From an uncultured Gammaproteobacteria bacterium (GTDB taxonomy: Bacteria > Pseudomonadota > Gammaproteobacteria > GCA-2729495): a stretch of 7,661 nucleotides of DNA. The notes beneath the pieces were generated by a model. The model had not been told where the DNA came from, did no database searches, and worked only from the letters and a program-made list of their open reading frames with translations. Positions 6,149-7,661 of this stretch are shown here, one piece after another (the stretch's first letter is position 1; each line of letters starts with the position of its first letter). The translations under genes were made by a program, and so were the position numbers. Location of the stretch: the NCBI GenBank assembly GCA_947258805.1, contig CAMYJV010000143.1:1-7661 (forward strand), in the 5' to 3' direction.

Positions 6149-6942
6149 ATGGCCGCAAACCGCTTCGGTGCCTGGCTCGCCGCACGCCGGGTGCCGCGAG
6201 TTGCATTTATCGCGGGCTTCTTTCAACTCGGCCTGTTTGGCGTGTTCAGCACGGCTGTTGTCATGCTGGCCGCCATCGCCCGCGGCTGGCGAGTGGCGGT
6301 GACGGACTGTCTGCTCGCCGGGGCTTTGCTGGTGGGCTTTGCGCTGGCAGCCGGCGGACCGTGGCAATTGTTGCGGTGCTGGTGCTGATCTTCTCGATTA
6401 CCGTCGGTGATACCACGGCTTACTGGATCGGCGCCCTGCAGGCCATGGCGGCGGAGTTCGAGGCGGCCGGCGTGGAACTGGGCAGCCCTGACGTGTTGGC
6501 AATGTGGGCGCCGATGATGACCGGCCTGATGGCATCCCTCGCGGTGATCAGCGTGGTGCTGGCGCTGTTGCTGGGCAGCTGGTGGGCCGCCGGGGCGGGT
6601 GGCCCGAGCCTTGGCCCGATGTTCCGCAAGCTGCGGTTCGGTAACGTGATTGGCGGCGCTGCGGCCCTGGCAGGGATTGCCAGCATAGCGGGTGGCGGGC
6701 AGCTCGCGAACGATCTTCTGCTAGTGCTCGCGACAGGCTTTGTCCTGCAGGGGCTGGCGGTTGTGCATTGGTACGCAAAAGTAAAGCAGTGGCCGTGGCC
6801 GCTGCTGCTGGCGGTTTACCTGCCCATGCTGCCGATACTTGTCGGGCCCGTCGTCGCGGCCACGATGTGGTTCGGGGTGGCGGCCGTTGGCTTCGTTGAC
6901 AACTGGTTCCCGCTGCGCCGGGGCAATAGTAATGTGGTGTAA
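6149..6942 (+). pseudogene. DUF2232-like integral membrane protein, frameshifted
   Basis: Two overlapping frames together make one membrane protein. The first (6149-6388) begins MAANRFGAWLAARR, carries two hydrophobic segments (FIAGFFQLGLFGVF and LLAGALLVGFALAAGG), then turns into non-membrane sequence (PWQLLRCWC) and stops. The second frame is only entered by a GTG at 6361 and continues with VAIVAVLVLIFSI. It has four or five further membrane segments and ends with GFVDNWFPLRRG, resembling the closing D-W--R-R pattern of DUF2232 proteins. One missing base near 6340-6360 would restore a single 264-residue protein reading through ALAAGG-TVAIVAV. The slot between rpsR and rplI is where several gammaproteobacteria carry a DUF2232 gene of unknown function. 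It may be a real mutation or a sequencing error. If intact, it would be an inner-membrane protein; I assign no function. Confidence 0.7.
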
Positions 6943-6978
6943 TGACCGGCCGGGTCGCGGCCGTTGGAGTTTGGTCTG

Positions 6979-7527
6979 ATGGAAGTCATTCTGCTGGAAA
7001 AAGTCGATAACCTCGGCAACATCGGTGACCGGGTCAAGGTACGCCCGGGCTACGGTCGCAATTACCTGGTGCCGAAAGGCAAGGCTACTGTTGCAACGGC
7101 CGCAAACATTGCGGTTTTCGAAGCTCGCCGGTCAGAACTTGAAGCCAAGCAGGCTGAAGAGTTGCGTGCCGCCGAGGCGCGCAGCGCAGAGCTGCATGCC
7201 GTGCGTATCGTCATCGAGACTCGCGCCGGCACCGAGGGCAAGCTCTTCGGTTCGCTGGGTACCATCGACATTGCAGAGGCCTGCACGCAGGCGGGCGTAC
7301 CCGTCCAGCGCAGCGAAGTGCGCATGCCGCACGGCCCGATACGTGTGTTGGGCGAGCACCAGGTGGAATTTCATCTGCACACGGATGTGAACGTGACGAT
7401 CCCGGTCATGGTCGTGGGCGAAGACGGCAAGGCAATCGTTGCCGATTCCGGACATGCAGATACCCAGCCGGATGTCGATGCCGGGGCAGAAGCGCCTGCT
7501 TCGGGCGACCTCGAAGACGCGGGCTGA
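6979..7527 (+). CDS. rplI: 50S ribosomal protein L9 with acidic C-terminal extension
   Basis: L9 binds domain V of 23S rRNA near the L1 stalk and helps maintain reading frame. I chose ATG 6979 (MEVILLEKVDNLGNIGDRV), because L9 normally starts at this residue and a GGAG (6966-6969) sits 9 nt upstream. The in-frame TTG at 6964 would add five residues and overlap that site. The N-terminal RNA-binding domain contains VRPGYGRNYLVPKGKA. A long connecting helix follows (~40-75, rich in Glu/Ala/Arg), then the C-terminal domain with TRAGTEGKLFGSLGTIDIA. Residues ~149-182 form a tail with 9 acidic residues and one lysine, making the protein 182 residues against 149 in E. coli. dnaB begins 10 nt after the stop. 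Confidence 0.96.
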   Translation: MEVILLEKVDNLGNIGDRVKVRPGYGRNYLVPKGKATVATAANIAVFEARRSELEAKQAEELRAAEARSAELHAVRIVIETRAGTEGKLFGSLGTIDIAEACTQAGVPVQRSEVRMPHGPIRVLGEHQVEFHLHTDVNVTIPVMVVGEDGKAIVADSGHADTQPDVDAGAEAPASGDLEDAG

Positions 7528-7537
7528 ACGGGCGCCA

Positions 7538-7661
7538 ATGGCCAGTGCGACACCGGCGGAGCTGCGCAGCGATACAGATCGCCTGAATCTGCCGCCGAGT
7601 TCGGTGCAGGCCGAGCAGGCCCTCCTGGGCGGCCTGATGCTCGACAACTCTACCTGGGATC
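7538..7661 (+). CDS. dnaB: Replicative DNA helicase DnaB, N-terminal 41 residues (3' end outside window)
   Basis: DnaB is the hexameric 5'-3' helicase that unwinds DNA at the replication fork and recruits primase. Only the start of the N-terminal domain is present. After a variable lead (MASATPAELRSDTDRLNL) comes PPSSVQAEQALLGGLMLDN, the highly recognisable DnaB N-terminal motif. It starts 10 nt after rplI, the common rplI-dnaB order in gammaproteobacteria, and lacks a clear Shine-Dalgarno, so its translation may depend on coupling with rplI. The helicase motifs lie outside the window. Confidence 0.93.
   Translation, partial: MASATPAELRSDTDRLNLPPSSVQAEQALLGGLMLDNSTWD

Noticed and set aside
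6335..6390. Programmed ribosomal frameshift in the DUF2232-like gene
   Set aside because: No slippery heptamer or clear downstream stimulator is visible, so a simple one-base loss or sequence error is more likely.
6964..6978. TTG start for L9
   Set aside because: It would place the ribosome site inside the gene and add five residues before the conserved MEVILLEKV start.

Overview
The window looks like a chromosomal piece of a high-GC gammaproteobacterium. The core gene order rnr - rlmB - rpsF - rpsR - (DUF2232-type membrane protein) - rplI - dnaB is the gammaproteobacterial arrangement, without the enterobacterial priB between rpsF and rpsR. The protein sequences resemble gammaproteobacterial homologues throughout. 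I cannot place it below class level from sequence alone.

Left part (1-1797): the C-terminal ~600 residues of a large multi-membrane-segment MscS/MscK-type mechanosensitive channel, open at the window edge. Its base composition is visibly lower in GC than the genes to the right (two hand-counted 60-base rows gave 50% and 53%, against 70% for a row inside rnr).

Middle part (1796-2318): a convergent, RNA-rich junction. It holds a perfect 22-bp inverted repeat with A/T tracts that starts inside the channel gene's stop codon, a second small hairpin, and an orphan copy of the last 26 nt of a tRNA-Leu. Next come a terminator hairpin, an intact tRNA-Leu(CAG) on the minus strand, and its strong promoter with a GC-rich discriminator. 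The duplicated tRNA 3' end next to a composition change is the classic footprint of integration at a tRNA gene, here apparently decayed.

Right part (2319-7661): a plus-strand RNA-processing, ribosome and replication cluster. RNase R overlaps the 23S rRNA Gm2251 methyltransferase RlmB by 8 bases. A candidate promoter and a structured leader then precede rpsF (S6) and rpsR (S18), which bind 16S rRNA as a heterodimer. A DUF2232-like membrane protein follows, carrying an apparent one-base frameshift, then rplI (L9) and the start of dnaB (replicative helicase). S6 and L9 both carry unusually long acidic C-terminal tails, while RNase R ends in an arginine-rich tail.

I did not find a defence system, CRISPR array, toxin-antitoxin pair or other clearly new system. 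The most interesting points are the tRNA-Leu repeat scar, the palindrome beside it, the rpsF leader with mutually exclusive pairings, and the broken membrane-protein gene.
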